Below, piece by piece: positions 41,644-51,422 of a DNA stretch of 64,000 nucleotides (positions are counted from its first letter, which is position 1; every line of letters begins with the position of its first letter). Below the pieces are notes generated by a model. It saw only the letters and a list, made by a program, of their open reading frames with translations, ran no database searches and was not told the DNA's origin. The translations under genes were made by a program, and so were the position numbers. Origin of the DNA: Rufibacter sediminis (GTDB lineage: Bacteria; Bacteroidota; Bacteroidia; Cytophagales; Hymenobacteraceae); contig NZ_JACOAF010000008.1 in NCBI RefSeq assembly GCF_014269285.1, forward strand, positions 186,001 through 250,000. Direction: 5' to 3'.

Positions 41644-43464
41644 ATGAAACTTAAAACCAAAATCCTGCTGGGGTACCTGGTGGTGCTGGCCCTGCTGCTG
41701 GGCCTGGGCAGTTACAACCTCTACAACCTCAGCCGCCTTGACCGCGCCGCACAGAACATCCTCAAGGACAACCTGTATTCGGTGCAGCTGGGGCAGGAGA
41801 TGAACAACGCCCTGAGCCATCTGCTGGTCACGCAGCAACAGGCCGTTTTCCTGAAAGCCGACTCCGTTGAGATTGCCGAAAGCACCCGTGCCGACCTTCG
41901 GCGTTTTGAGGCCAGTTTACAAAAAGAGAGCGAAAACATCACAGAGCCTGGCGAACGGGAGACGGTGGAGTCCATGCGCCAGACCTTCGCTGAGCTGAAG
42001 CGATTGCTGCACACCTCGGCCGCAGTACCGTCTGAAGCCTACTTTGTGACCGTGATGCCTAAGCACCAGTTGCTGCAGGACAAAATCCACCAGATGGTGA
42101 GCCTGAACACCGATGCCCTCCAACTCAAAAACCAGCAGGCGCAGGAAACCTCGCAGCGGGTGTGGCAGTACACGCTGGCTCTGCTGGCCTGTAGCGTTTT
42201 GTTTGCGCTGGTGTTCTGTTTCAGTGTGCCCGAGGCCCTGACCCAGCCCATCCAGCAGCTCATCACCTCGCTGGAGTACGTGGCCCAGCGGAACTTCTCC
42301 CAAACTCTGCCCATCAAAGGCAATGACGAGTTCGGGGCGGTGTCCAAGGTCTTTAACCAGATGCTGGTGCGCCTGCGCGAATACGAAAAATCTACCCTGT
42401 CTGAACTCATTACCGAAAAGAACCGCATCCAGTCCATTATCACCAACCTGGACGAGGCCATCATTTTACTAGATGCCGAAGGAAAAATCATTCTCGCCAA
42501 CCCCGTCGCCTGCCGTCTGCTGGGCCTGCCCCCCGAAAAACTGATTGGCGCGAAAACCCAAGACGTGGCCGCGCAGAACGATTTATTTAAGGAGCTGCTG
42601 AAAGGAATAGAGGCCGGAAGCAGTGACTCGCCGGAGGCGGTACTGTCCATCACCGACCTGGGTGAGGAGGCGTACTACCGCAAATCTGTGTTTCAGGTGC
42701 TGGCCTACAATGAGGTTTTGGGCAAGCAGGAATTTGCGGGCTACATTCTCTCCCTGCGCAACGTGAGCGATTTTAAGAAGCTGGACCAGGTAAAGTCTAA
42801 CTTTCTGGCCACGGTCTCACATGAACTCAAAACTCCGCTGGCCTCCATCAACTATTCCCTCAAGCTGTTGCAGAACCAGCGCATTGGCGAAATGAATGAC
42901 GAGCAGCAGCACCTGGTCGCCACCATCAAAACCGAGAACCAGCGCCTCCAGAAGATGGTCACCGAGCTGCTGGACGTGGCCCGCCTGGAGAACGGCAACA
43001 TCCAACTCAACATTGCCACCGCCAACGTAGCTGATATTGTGCAGTTTGCCGCCAACACTATCCAGCTACAGCTCCGCGAAAAGAACATCCACCTGGAGAT
43101 TTCCCTGCCGCCCCAACTGCCGCCCGTGAAAGCCGATGTGGAGAAAACCTCTTGGGTGCTGCTCAACCTCTTGAGCAACGCCATCCGCTATTCAGCCCAG
43201 AACGAGACCATTGTTTTGTCGGCCAGCGAAGGCAAAGGGGAAGTGGTGGTGCAAGTGAAAGACCACGGTCCCGGCATTGAACCGCAAAACCACGAACGCA
43301 TTTTCCAGCGTTTCGTGCAAGTTCCGGGGAAAGAAGCCTATAAAGGTGGCTCAGGTCTGGGCCTTTCCATCTCCCGCGAGTTCATCCAGACGCAGGGCGG
43401 CCGCATCTGGGTAGAAAGTGAAGTGGGGCAGGGGAGTACGTTTGGGTTTACATTAACTGTATAG
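41644..43464 (+). CDS. membrane histidine kinase (HAMP-PAS), presumed Kdp kinase
   Basis: 606 residues. Two transmembrane helices (about 7-25 and 173-195) enclose a helical periplasmic domain, followed by HAMP (PIQQLITSLEYVAQRNF), a PAS domain (about 260-370; ITNLDEAIILLDAEGKIILA), HisKA (FLATVSHELKTPLASINYSL) and HATPase (NLLSNAIRYSA, DHGPGIE, GGSGLGLSISREF). It supplies the kinase core that the KdpD-like protein lacks, so the two likely act together; the intervening AT-rich gene separates them. The expected response regulator is the NtrC-type protein at 30523. The partnership is inferred from order alone. Confidence 0.88.
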   Translation: MKLKTKILLGYLVVLALLLGLGSYNLYNLSRLDRAAQNILKDNLYSVQLGQEMNNALSHLLVTQQQAVFLKADSVEIAESTRADLRRFEASLQKESENITEPGERETVESMRQTFAELKRLLHTSAAVPSEAYFVTVMPKHQLLQDKIHQMVSLNTDALQLKNQQAQETSQRVWQYTLALLACSVLFALVFCFSVPEALTQPIQQLITSLEYVAQRNFSQTLPIKGNDEFGAVSKVFNQMLVRLREYEKSTLSELITEKNRIQSIITNLDEAIILLDAEGKIILANPVACRLLGLPPEKLIGAKTQDVAAQNDLFKELLKGIEAGSSDSPEAVLSITDLGEEAYYRKSVFQVLAYNEVLGKQEFAGYILSLRNVSDFKKLDQVKSNFLATVSHELKTPLASINYSLKLLQNQRIGEMNDEQQHLVATIKTENQRLQKMVTELLDVARLENGNIQLNIATANVADIVQFAANTIQLQLREKNIHLEISLPPQLPPVKADVEKTSWVLLNLLSNAIRYSAQNETIVLSASEGKGEVVVQVKDHGPGIEPQNHERIFQRFVQVPGKEAYKGGSGLGLSISREFIQTQGGRIWVESEVGQGSTFGFTLTV

Positions 43465-43766
43465 AGTAGGGTTTTTTGAGTGTCAAAATGCTTAAAATAA
43501 GAATCAAGGATAGTCTTGGCTCTGTATCTTAGTAGTGGACACATTCAGCTGTAATTGAAGAGACGGAACACAATGGAAAAGCGTTTTTAGCGTCAGAAGA
43601 ACATAAAATAAGCTTCACAAATGATGTTTACTAGTTGATTAAAAGAGACAACAACTTTGATCATCACTGGAAAGGAATAAGATACAAGGGAACGTGTCTA
43701 TGCAGTATTCAAACAAATAAAAGGTATTGAGCAGGAAACTAGGGGGTAGAATATGGTCAACATAGA
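43465..43766. other. spacer before the glycan cluster
   Basis: AT-rich; no gene, no hairpin-family copy, no clear terminator. It separates two convergent transcripts (kinase on +, glycosyltransferase on -). Composition changes here to the more AT-rich glycan segment. Confidence 0.5.
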
Positions 43767-44732
43767 TTACTGAACCGAGGAGCTTTTTATTCTGCTGTAT
43801 ACCTTGAAGAGAGCGGGTGCATAGGACGCCATGTACATGCCTAAATATCTGTACTGGAGCAAAAGTTTCCGGTCCCGCCGTACACATCGTCTGGCATACA
43901 GCTTATATTTCTCGTAATCATGTTTTTTGAAGGCGATCTGCGCTAGCTTGTAGTGGAACCATTCCAGAACAGGGTTTATCTCATTTCTATATCTGAATTC
44001 AAAGTATTCATCCATGCCGGTGTAAAGCTCAATCATCCTTTCCCAATAGTGGTACCCATGCAGAAAATTGGTGGCTCCCCCGGGGTGTCGGCGGTATACC
44101 CCCATTACCCCAGGGAGTAGTTTGATCTTACCAAAGGAAGCAATAAGGATATAAAAGGGAGTGTCTCCCACGATGGCGTTGCGAAGCCAATCTGGATAGT
44201 CTTCGAACAGATGATTGCGGAACATGACAGAGGCGGTTGGAATAAGCCACTTCCCGAACAGGTCTTGGATGCCGTAGATATCCTTGGAGTAGTGCTGAAA
44301 CAGTTCCTGGGTTTCAGAGGGAGCTGTCTCGTGCCTGACATAGCAGTTATGGAAGCAAAGGGTGAATTCTCCATTTTCTTCCAAGAAAGTGGCCTGCTTT
44401 TGTAGTTTCAAAGGGTCAGTCCAGTAGTCATCTCCCTCGCACAGGGCGATGTACTTCCCCTTACAAGCTTCTCTTGTCCTTCTGGCGTTTTCCTGGGCTC
44501 CAACGTTTTGCTGGTGCATGAGTAGGGTGACTACCTCGGGGTACCTGGTCCGGTACTCCTCACAAATGACCCTGGTGCCGTCCGTACTGCAGTCTTCTCC
44601 TATGACCACTTCAAAGGGAAAATCGGTCTGCTGCATGAAAATGCCTTCCAGGCATTGCCGCAGAAAAGCCTCGTGATTATAGGTGATAACCCTGACGCTT
44701 ACCAAGGGCGGGGAGGCACTTTTACTGAGCAT
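43767..44732 (-). CDS. family 2 glycosyltransferase
   Basis: 321 residues from the ATG of MLSKSASPPLVSVRVITYNH (44732), which overlaps the preceding gene by 11 nt; the longer frame is not needed. GT-A fold: VSVRVITYNHEAFLRQCLEG, EVVIGEDCSTDGTRVI, and the DxD-like motif ALCEGDDYW, typical of inverting GT2 enzymes that build surface polysaccharides or glycolipids. No membrane segment. Part of a minus-strand glycan operon with NeuD- and WbqC-type genes upstream. Confidence 0.92.
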   Translation of the reverse strand: MLSKSASPPLVSVRVITYNHEAFLRQCLEGIFMQQTDFPFEVVIGEDCSTDGTRVICEEYRTRYPEVVTLLMHQQNVGAQENARRTREACKGKYIALCEGDDYWTDPLKLQKQATFLEENGEFTLCFHNCYVRHETAPSETQELFQHYSKDIYGIQDLFGKWLIPTASVMFRNHLFEDYPDWLRNAIVGDTPFYILIASFGKIKLLPGVMGVYRRHPGGATNFLHGYHYWERMIELYTGMDEYFEFRYRNEINPVLEWFHYKLAQIAFKKHDYEKYKLYARRCVRRDRKLLLQYRYLGMYMASYAPALFKVYSRIKSSSVQ

Positions 44733-45375
44733 TACGAAGAAGTTTAGCGGGGTTACCAGCCCAGATTTCTGAGGTACCCATGTCTTTGAGCAGAACACTT
44801 CCCATCGCTAGAGTAGAGTAGTCGCCTATGCTCACAAATTCCCGTACGGTACAGTTCATGCTGATATGGACCCCAATCCCTACCTTTAGGTTAGAGCCGG
44901 AACAGGAACCGGCCGCAATGAAGGTATGGGCCCCAATGTCGCAGTTGTGGCTGATAATGGCCCCGATCATGACCCGGGCACAAGTCCCTAATTTAACACT
45001 GGTGGAGACAATGGCATGGGGCATCACCACGCTCCCCGGCCCGAGTTCTACATTGGCTCCTATATAGGCGGTGGGATGTACGAAAGTAGCTAGGCGATCA
45101 GGGGGAATGGCCAGGGAATCAAAGAGCTGGATTCGCTCGCGCTGTCCATCGATTTTGTAGATTGTGTTTAAAAAGTAATACCCTTCGTCCAGTAATCGGG
45201 GGATGTCGTGCAGCCCTCCTTTCACCGGATAGCCCTCAATCTCGGTGCATCCGTCCCTGTCGTTGATATACCCGGAAAACTGATATTCCTGATCGCCCCT
45301 TCTGTTGGCATCGAGCATGGCGTGCCCGATCACAGAGGCATTACCTTGCCCCCCCAGGATCAATACATTCTTCAT
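44722..45375 (-). CDS. NeuD/PglD-like sugar O- or N-acyltransferase
   Basis: 217 residues. The N-terminal Rossmann-like part MKNVLILGGQGNASVIGHAM is characteristic of NeuD/PglD, and the C-terminal left-handed beta helix has hexapeptide repeats (GANVELGPGSVVMPHAIVST, IGAHTFIAAGSCSGSNLKVG). It acetylates an amino sugar during glycan precursor synthesis. Overlaps the upstream WbqC gene by 4 nt and the downstream glycosyltransferase by 11 nt, so the three are translationally coupled. Confidence 0.9.
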   Translation of the reverse strand: MKNVLILGGQGNASVIGHAMLDANRRGDQEYQFSGYINDRDGCTEIEGYPVKGGLHDIPRLLDEGYYFLNTIYKIDGQRERIQLFDSLAIPPDRLATFVHPTAYIGANVELGPGSVVMPHAIVSTSVKLGTCARVMIGAIISHNCDIGAHTFIAAGSCSGSNLKVGIGVHISMNCTVREFVSIGDYSTLAMGSVLLKDMGTSEIWAGNPAKLLRNAQ

Positions 45376-46076
45376 AAGAGTTCATAAGAGGTTAATAGTT
45401 TCGAGACGGTTTCCTTGTCGTTGTACATCAGCACATCAATGATGGAAAGCCATGGGGTAAATTGAGGGCTGGGCTGCGGGTACACTTCTGGCAATGGATT
45501 CAAGAAGCTCAGTATAATGCCATGTTCCGCAAAATGATCTTTCCTGTAGAGTTCCAGGCCCCCAATGGCATTGAGGTAGCGGTCTCCTTTTTCCTGCAGG
45601 ACAATGTCCACGATTCGTTCTCCTCTGTGTAAATGGGCATTTCCATAGCCACCAGTAGAGCTATTCTTCATAGTTGTCTTGATGTTCAAATATGAGCAAA
45701 CCTGCTTGATGCTTGTCGCCGCTACGTCAGCGATGGATGTGCTTGCCTGGTCCATCAGTACCTCCTTCACGAGTGGGATCACCTCCTCGAAAAAAGGGGC
45801 TTTTCGGTAGGCCGTTTCCATTGTGGCGACCACTTTTCCAATTTCTCTGCTGGACCAGTCCACCTCAATGTCCTTGATCAACTTATTTTGGCTCACACTG
45901 AGACAAGGAAGCGTAAATGTGTGTTCAGCACCGTTCAAAAGAATCCTGTTTCGGTTAATCCACCCTTTCTTTATATAATGCACATCATCATACAAGACGA
46001 ACACGTCTACCGCAGCGATCAGCTGAAAATACCCAATGTAGGGGAAAAGATACGGCTGCATAATGGCGATTTTCAT
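45372..46076 (-). CDS. WbqC family protein
   Basis: 234 residues, WbqC-like family (MKIAIMQPYLFPYIGYFQLI, YDDVHYIKKGWINRNRIL), common in O-antigen and capsule clusters. Enzymatic role is poorly defined; proposed to act on modified sugars or amino acids. Starts at ATG 46076; overlaps the following gene by ATGA. Part of the same operon as the acyltransferase. Confidence 0.9.
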   Translation of the reverse strand: MKIAIMQPYLFPYIGYFQLIAAVDVFVLYDDVHYIKKGWINRNRILLNGAEHTFTLPCLSVSQNKLIKDIEVDWSSREIGKVVATMETAYRKAPFFEEVIPLVKEVLMDQASTSIADVAATSIKQVCSYLNIKTTMKNSSTGGYGNAHLHRGERIVDIVLQEKGDRYLNAIGGLELYRKDHFAEHGIILSFLNPLPEVYPQPSPQFTPWLSIIDVLMYNDKETVSKLLTSYELL

Positions 46077-46222
46077 CAGGTATTCCTTATATAATAAGAC
46101 AAGAATATCATTTACCTCAGGTAGTTTTTTATCTGATTATAACCTTGCCTGCCTATTCACTGCCTGCGGCATGCATCTGCGTTTCCACGGTCTAAAATCG
46201 AAAGGTGTTTTCCTGGACCACT

Positions 46223-47686
46223 TCAAAACTGGGCTTTTACGGTTTTGTATTTTTGGAGAGAGAAATCATACAGGTAAAGCAGGCCCTTTCTGTTAAAGGC
46301 AGCTGTCAGGCCTAAGTACAGGCAAGCCCCCAGGATCAGCCAAAACGTCAAACTCCACCAGGTATAGGTATCCAGCGCTTCAATTCCCCCCATGAGCAAA
46401 GCCCCCATCAGGAAAGCTGGAATGAAATTCGGGACAAGGTCTTTCACTTGCTCGTAGAAGCCATAACCGATAAATTTTCCGGTATAATGAGCATTGATGA
46501 ACAGCGAGAGAAATGATAGGACGATCTGTCCGTAGATCATCGCCATCAAGCCCCACCGGAAGGTAATAAGCACGACCAGGACGGTCAGTGCCTTTTTAAT
46601 GATCTCCAGGTAAAGGAATATGTCTGATCGCTTTTTCAGGGTAAGGACATTCAGGTTCAAGGAATGAATAGGGTAGAGAAGGCCTGCGAATGCCAGCCCC
46701 TGCAATAGCGGAGTGGTTTGAGCCCATTTTTCGGAAAGGAGCACCAAAACCACGCATTTACTCAGACCCATCAGCCCCATCATCACTGGGAAATAGAGAA
46801 ACGAGATGACCTGCACCAACCGGCGGTAAATGCCAGTTAGTTTTTCACGGTCCTCTTGCACTTCAATAAGGATGGGATAAGTGACCCTTCCGCTTATCTG
46901 GGTGATGAGTGCCTGTGGAATGTCTTTAAGAGAGGACGCACGATTGTAATAACCTAAAGAGGCCGCTGAATAGAACTTCCCGATCAGTAGGGGATAGATG
47001 TTCTTGAAACCGGTGTCTAGCAAATTGGCAAGCAGTAGCTTTGAGCCGAAACCAAAGAAGTCCCTGAAGGAAGCTTTTGAAAATGTAAAGGTAGGGGACC
47101 AGGTGCCCCAGAGCCAATAAAGAACTGTAGTTCCTATCCCATTGAGCAACTGCCGGACCACTAGAGCCCAATACCCCCAGCCCAGGTAGGCCATGTACAA
47201 TCCCACAATCCCAGAGAAGATGTTGCTCGCTAAAGAAAGGAGACTGATGCGGCGGAAGTCCATCTCCTTTGTTAGTTTGATGTTCTGCACCATTCCCAGT
47301 GCCGTCAAGATCAGGACACTGCCCAGTACTCTGATGAGTTGGGTAAGGGACGGTTCGCTGTAAAACCTGAAGACCCATGGTGCACTTACGTAGAGAACGA
47401 TGTACGTACCAACCGAAAGGGCTAAGTTACTCCAAAAAACGGTTGCATAATCATGGTGCGTTGCGTCCTTTTTGCGGAGCAGGGCGCTGCCTAGGCCAGC
47501 TTCGGTGAAAGGGCGTAACAGGGCTATGAAAACGCTTACCATCGCTATCAAGCCGAAGTCAGTGGGGCCTAGTAGTCGAGCGAGCAGCACCGAGATCAGG
47601 AAGTCACTCAAGAGATTCCCCAAACGCTCCCCGGTCAGCCAGGCAAATCCCAGTGCCGCTTTGTCCTTTATGTTGGTTTCTCTCAT
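46223..47686 (-). CDS. Wzx-type polysaccharide flippase
   Basis: 487 residues, polytopic (about twelve to fourteen hydrophobic segments). MOP superfamily: DKAALGFAWLTGERLGNLLS near the start and LLARLLGPTDFGLIAMVSVF identify the O-antigen/teichuronic-acid type exporters that flip lipid-linked oligosaccharides across the inner membrane. A gap of 146 nt separates it from the WbqC gene, but same-strand order suggests a common cluster. The substrate is unknown. Confidence 0.9.
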   Translation of the reverse strand: MRETNIKDKAALGFAWLTGERLGNLLSDFLISVLLARLLGPTDFGLIAMVSVFIALLRPFTEAGLGSALLRKKDATHHDYATVFWSNLALSVGTYIVLYVSAPWVFRFYSEPSLTQLIRVLGSVLILTALGMVQNIKLTKEMDFRRISLLSLASNIFSGIVGLYMAYLGWGYWALVVRQLLNGIGTTVLYWLWGTWSPTFTFSKASFRDFFGFGSKLLLANLLDTGFKNIYPLLIGKFYSAASLGYYNRASSLKDIPQALITQISGRVTYPILIEVQEDREKLTGIYRRLVQVISFLYFPVMMGLMGLSKCVVLVLLSEKWAQTTPLLQGLAFAGLLYPIHSLNLNVLTLKKRSDIFLYLEIIKKALTVLVVLITFRWGLMAMIYGQIVLSFLSLFINAHYTGKFIGYGFYEQVKDLVPNFIPAFLMGALLMGGIEALDTYTWWSLTFWLILGACLYLGLTAAFNRKGLLYLYDFSLQKYKTVKAQF

Positions 47687-47752
47687 GTGGTCAGTCTCCG
47701 GTGCGGGTGTAATGTTGTTCTCTTCTCATTCGCAGAGTTGTTTTTACTATCC

Positions 47753-48835
47753 TTAGTATCTTTCGGCCCTGAGAATTGCCCTACAGATCATTTTCACTTC
47801 TTCTACTGACAAATCATGGTATAGGGGGAGACACAAGACTCTGGAGGAAACATCCCGGGACACGCGCACCGGTTGGTCTGGACGAACATAACTCAAGGTG
47901 TCTAAAGAGGGATAGAAATATCTTCTGGGGTAGACATAGATCGCCTGCAACGCGGAGATTACCTTTAGCACCGTTTTCTCGTTGTCGAATAGGATTGGGT
48001 AGTAGGCAAAATTGAACCCTGGGTCAGGATTTAAAAATGGCCTGCCTACCTGCAGTGCTTTCAGCATGCTGTGGTACGTTTCTGATAGGTGCTGCCGGCG
48101 TTGCAAAATCTGGTCAATGTACTTCAGGTTGCACAGCCCCATGGCGGCATGAAACTCACAGTTCTTTCCATTTATTCCAATTCCCTGAAAGGCTTCGGGG
48201 CCATGAAATCCGAAATTCCGCATATGAGCAATGTGGTTGGCAATTTCAGGGTCATGGGTGATCAACGCGCCGCCCTCTACGGTATGAAACAGTTTTGAGG
48301 CATGGAAGCTAAGGGTGCTAATATCCCCTTGGTGCACCACCGGCTCCCCTTTATAAAAGGTGCCAAAAGCGTGAGCGGCATCATAGATAACCCGCAGGTT
48401 GTGCTTCCGGGCTATGGTAGAAATCTCTTCAGCAGGGCATGGATTTCCGAACACATGGGTCGCCAAAATGGCAGTGGTCTCAGGAGTGATGGCAGCCTCT
48501 ATCAACTCAGGGTCAATGTTGTAGGTGGACGGATCTATGTCCACAAAAACCGGGGTGCATCCTTCCCAGACAATGCTGCTAGTGGTAGCCACAAAGGAGA
48601 AAGGAGTTGTGATGATCTCCCCATTCAGTTTCAAAGCCTTAATCGCGATCTGTAGGGCAATGGTCCCGTTGGTTACGAAAAAAAGATGTGGCACTCCCAA
48701 ATAGTTTTTGAGGCTAAGTTCGAGTTCGTTTACCAGAGGCCCGTTATTTGTCACCCAAGCCCTATTCCAGATATCCTTCAGGTATTGGTCAAACTCCTTT
48801 TGGGGAGGCATAAAAGGTTTGATAACGTTTATCAT
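47753..48835 (-). CDS. DegT/DnrJ/EryC1/StrS sugar aminotransferase
   Basis: 360 residues from the ATG of MINVIKPFMPPQKEFDQYLK (48835); the frame is open 51 nt further but the family begins here. PLP-dependent; the Lys in SFHASKLFHTVEGGAL is the expected cofactor lysine, and VIYDAAHAFG supplies the Asp that holds the pyridine ring. Converts a nucleotide keto-sugar to an amino sugar, which would then be acylated by the NeuD-like enzyme. First enzyme-like step of the cluster by logic; order agrees. Confidence 0.92.
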   Translation of the reverse strand: MINVIKPFMPPQKEFDQYLKDIWNRAWVTNNGPLVNELELSLKNYLGVPHLFFVTNGTIALQIAIKALKLNGEIITTPFSFVATTSSIVWEGCTPVFVDIDPSTYNIDPELIEAAITPETTAILATHVFGNPCPAEEISTIARKHNLRVIYDAAHAFGTFYKGEPVVHQGDISTLSFHASKLFHTVEGGALITHDPEIANHIAHMRNFGFHGPEAFQGIGINGKNCEFHAAMGLCNLKYIDQILQRRQHLSETYHSMLKALQVGRPFLNPDPGFNFAYYPILFDNEKTVLKVISALQAIYVYPRRYFYPSLDTLSYVRPDQPVRVSRDVSSRVLCLPLYHDLSVEEVKMICRAILRAERY

Positions 48836-49002
48836 TGAACTTCTTGTTTTACTGTGCCTATCATTCAGTTGGAAGAAGGGTGTCATTCTATTTGCGTGTC
48901 TCTCAGATTTCCTGACCCTTCATGGCTACTTCCCGTTTAAGTAGGGCTGGTACCAGCCATTCGTCACATGTCCTACTTCTCAGGCTTATCCAGTTTTAAA
49001 AG

Positions 49003-50013
49003 CTACAGATGCGGCTGATTGCCGATAACAGGCTTTTCAGAGGGATTTTTCACGAAGTACTCCTCCACATAGTGCCGGACCTCTTCCTCAGATTTCGCGT
49101 GAAGGATGGTGGCACCGGACAGTTTTGGGTAAAGAGTTTGAAAACAGCCGAAATAATGCTCGGCCCCACTTTTTGAGAGTATCAAATTCGTACCCCCGAA
49201 ATAACTTGCTAATACAGAGGTACCCCCGTGAATGGAGATGAAGTGGTCCGCATTGGCGTACACCAATAGCTGCAGATGATTGAAGTTATTGGCATAGCTT
49301 TTCTTCTCCTCGTAAAGATCCTCCAGCAGAATGACCTCAGGGTGCTCTTCCTGTATCCAGCGGCGTTCGTTTAGTTCCACTACCTCGTTGTGGTCTTTGG
49401 TAATATGCTGGGTCAGCGGACGGTTATAAATGATGGTATACTCTTGGGCCAGCTTATGGAAGATGAAGGAGAGGATTGGTTTATCAAAGAAACTGACGGG
49501 AGGGCCTCCCCATTCCATGCTATAGCGATTTGCCACAATCAGGATTGGCTTCTCAAATACGAATACATTGTTTTGATAGGTTTCTTTGAAGGGAACAGCG
49601 AGCCATTTGTTCATGTCGTAGTTATGGCTGTGAAGTATCCTAGGCATCTCGAAATTGTAATTCCCTTCATTGGGATCTCCCCGGTTTACCCGCTCTATAA
49701 ACTTTTCTTCATGGTTCTGCGAGAAAAAATACAATTCCTTCGTAAATTGGGAGGAAATGCTCTTCTTTAGTGTGCCATTCCTATAATGCCAGTAGGCGAA
49801 CGGAATAACAAATTGAAGTTCTGCGCCGAACTCCCCATTGAAGGACACGACTTTATACGCTTTCCTAAAAACATAGTCCTTGAGAAGGTATTTTCCCTGC
49901 ACCAACCGGCAAAAGTAAGTGTCTCTGATAAAATACCGGTATTCCTTTCTTACCTCTCTATGCCGGAGCAAAGCCAAAGCACTGAGGAGCTTATTAATTA
50001 TTTTGTATACCAT
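49003..50013 (-). CDS. hypothetical protein in the glycan cluster, glycosyltransferase-like
   Basis: 336 residues, not recognised. No signal peptide; basic N-terminus. The second half (PILIVANRYSMEWGGPPVSF, HLQLLVYANADHFISIHGGT, LASYFGGTNLILSKSGAEHY) looks like the nucleotide-sugar half of a GT-B glycosyltransferase or a fucosyltransferase-like protein, since an HGG(T/x)-type glycine loop followed by an acidic position is typical of those. The assignment is tentative. AT-rich, same strand as the rest of the cluster. Confidence 0.6.
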   Translation of the reverse strand: MVYKIINKLLSALALLRHREVRKEYRYFIRDTYFCRLVQGKYLLKDYVFRKAYKVVSFNGEFGAELQFVIPFAYWHYRNGTLKKSISSQFTKELYFFSQNHEEKFIERVNRGDPNEGNYNFEMPRILHSHNYDMNKWLAVPFKETYQNNVFVFEKPILIVANRYSMEWGGPPVSFFDKPILSFIFHKLAQEYTIIYNRPLTQHITKDHNEVVELNERRWIQEEHPEVILLEDLYEEKKSYANNFNHLQLLVYANADHFISIHGGTSVLASYFGGTNLILSKSGAEHYFGCFQTLYPKLSGATILHAKSEEEVRHYVEEYFVKNPSEKPVIGNQPHL

Positions 50014-50435
50014 AAAGCCTTATTTGGGGGGAAATAGGGTTTAATGTCCCATGTAGAAACTGTTCTTCAGGGATTTTTTCTTGTATTTAATATTTTAGAC
50101 TAAAACTGGTGTTAGAGAAGATTTGCTGTATTTATTAAGTTATATCTAATATTTGATTAGGTAAGTTAATCTAAGAACCATTTTGTCATTTTCAAAATAT
50201 ATAAAGATAAAATTGGAGTTTTGTAAGCGTGGGATTTGCAAAATGAGATGGATAGCTAATTTAGAGGAAGCTGTTAGCTTCTGACTTGAGACTAAAACCA
50301 ATGTTCTACTAAGGCAGGAATGAAGAAGTAGAAGTAAGTGGTTTGTACTATTAGAACTTAGGGACTCACAAGAGAACCCAATTAGGTCTCTGTAGCTCCA
50401 TCTTTAGGGCCTATTAAATAAATGTTTGGGCAATG
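50014..50435. other. AT-rich spacer in the glycan cluster
   Basis: No gene visible in 420 nt; short stop-rich frames only. It may contain a promoter for the minus-strand gene 49003-50013, but no clear motif was found. Confidence 0.5.
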
Positions 50436-51422
50436 CTAGAGATTCTGCTTTTTGCGGATAGCTACCAGTTCCTCTAGAAAGGAAATGTTAAAAGGGGAGC
50501 GAATTAGAACCCTAAGAGCATGCTTACATCCAGAAAGGATGTTCATCCCCAGAAAAGCGTTAATGGCACGCTCCTTGGATTGCTCCAGTGGGATCAAGTC
50601 AGCATACTTTTTAGCCCACTTCCTTGCTAAGACAAGCTTTTGGGGTAAGTCTATTTCAGAAAAACCTGCATCTAACAGAGATAAGAGTTGCTCTTCCATG
50701 AAGCTTTTTAGACGGGCACTCCAGTAATGAACAACAAATTGATCACACGGCAGGATCTGGGTTTTAGACTGCAGAACCAATGAAAAAGCAATTTGTTCAC
50801 TGGTGTTCCAGTGCGTGGCTTCAAAAATTTCAACCGCAAGGCAATAAACATCGGGCAGGAAGCTACTTATTTCTGCGGGGAGGCCCAGTACCCCCGAGTT
50901 CCAGCAAGCCTGATGCCGGTGAAATCTCACCTGTTCCCCATTTATTCGGAAATCCTTGTTCTGTATAAGCCGGAGGAATGCCTGGGGATACCGTTCCTGT
51001 CCAAAAGAGGCGTACAGGTGCAAGGCCTCATGAAAGGTGTATTCCGGCGTGTGCATGAACGTCTTACCATATGTAAGATTCATAAGCCAAGCGTGGGGAT
51101 CGTGTTTCATGAACGTATCGGAGTCCAGGAAAACAAGTGGCTCGGAGGGGTGCTGCCGCTGAATCCTCTCTATCACCGCCACTTTCCGCAGGTGCACATA
51201 GGTAGAGCCGTCTAGCATTTCCTCTAATTGATGGTGGTCAAGCAGATGGTATTCGATCTCTATTCCTCTAAGGAAGGGGTGAAAATAATTGGGATGATCG
51301 GTGAAGATGAAAAGCCGAGTTTCCCTCATTTTCCTGAACCATGCCACAAAGCTTAAGAGAGAAAAGACAGTCATTCTGTGATTCGCCTCCTTCCCATAGG
51401 ATAGCCAGATAAAATTAACCAT
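50436..51422 (-). CDS. GT-A type glycosyltransferase-like protein
   Basis: 328 residues. The nucleotide-sugar binding part includes MVNFIWLSYGKEANHRMTVF and the DxD motif FLDSDTF (about 98-104). WNSGVLGLPAE and the Glu/His-rich region resemble family 8 or related nucleotide-diphospho-sugar transferases. No signal or membrane segment. Last gene of the glycan cluster on the minus strand (upstream end); large AT-rich spacers lie on both sides. Acceptor and donor unknown. Confidence 0.65.
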   Translation of the reverse strand: MVNFIWLSYGKEANHRMTVFSLLSFVAWFRKMRETRLFIFTDHPNYFHPFLRGIEIEYHLLDHHQLEEMLDGSTYVHLRKVAVIERIQRQHPSEPLVFLDSDTFMKHDPHAWLMNLTYGKTFMHTPEYTFHEALHLYASFGQERYPQAFLRLIQNKDFRINGEQVRFHRHQACWNSGVLGLPAEISSFLPDVYCLAVEIFEATHWNTSEQIAFSLVLQSKTQILPCDQFVVHYWSARLKSFMEEQLLSLLDAGFSEIDLPQKLVLARKWAKKYADLIPLEQSKERAINAFLGMNILSGCKHALRVLIRSPFNISFLEELVAIRKKQNL

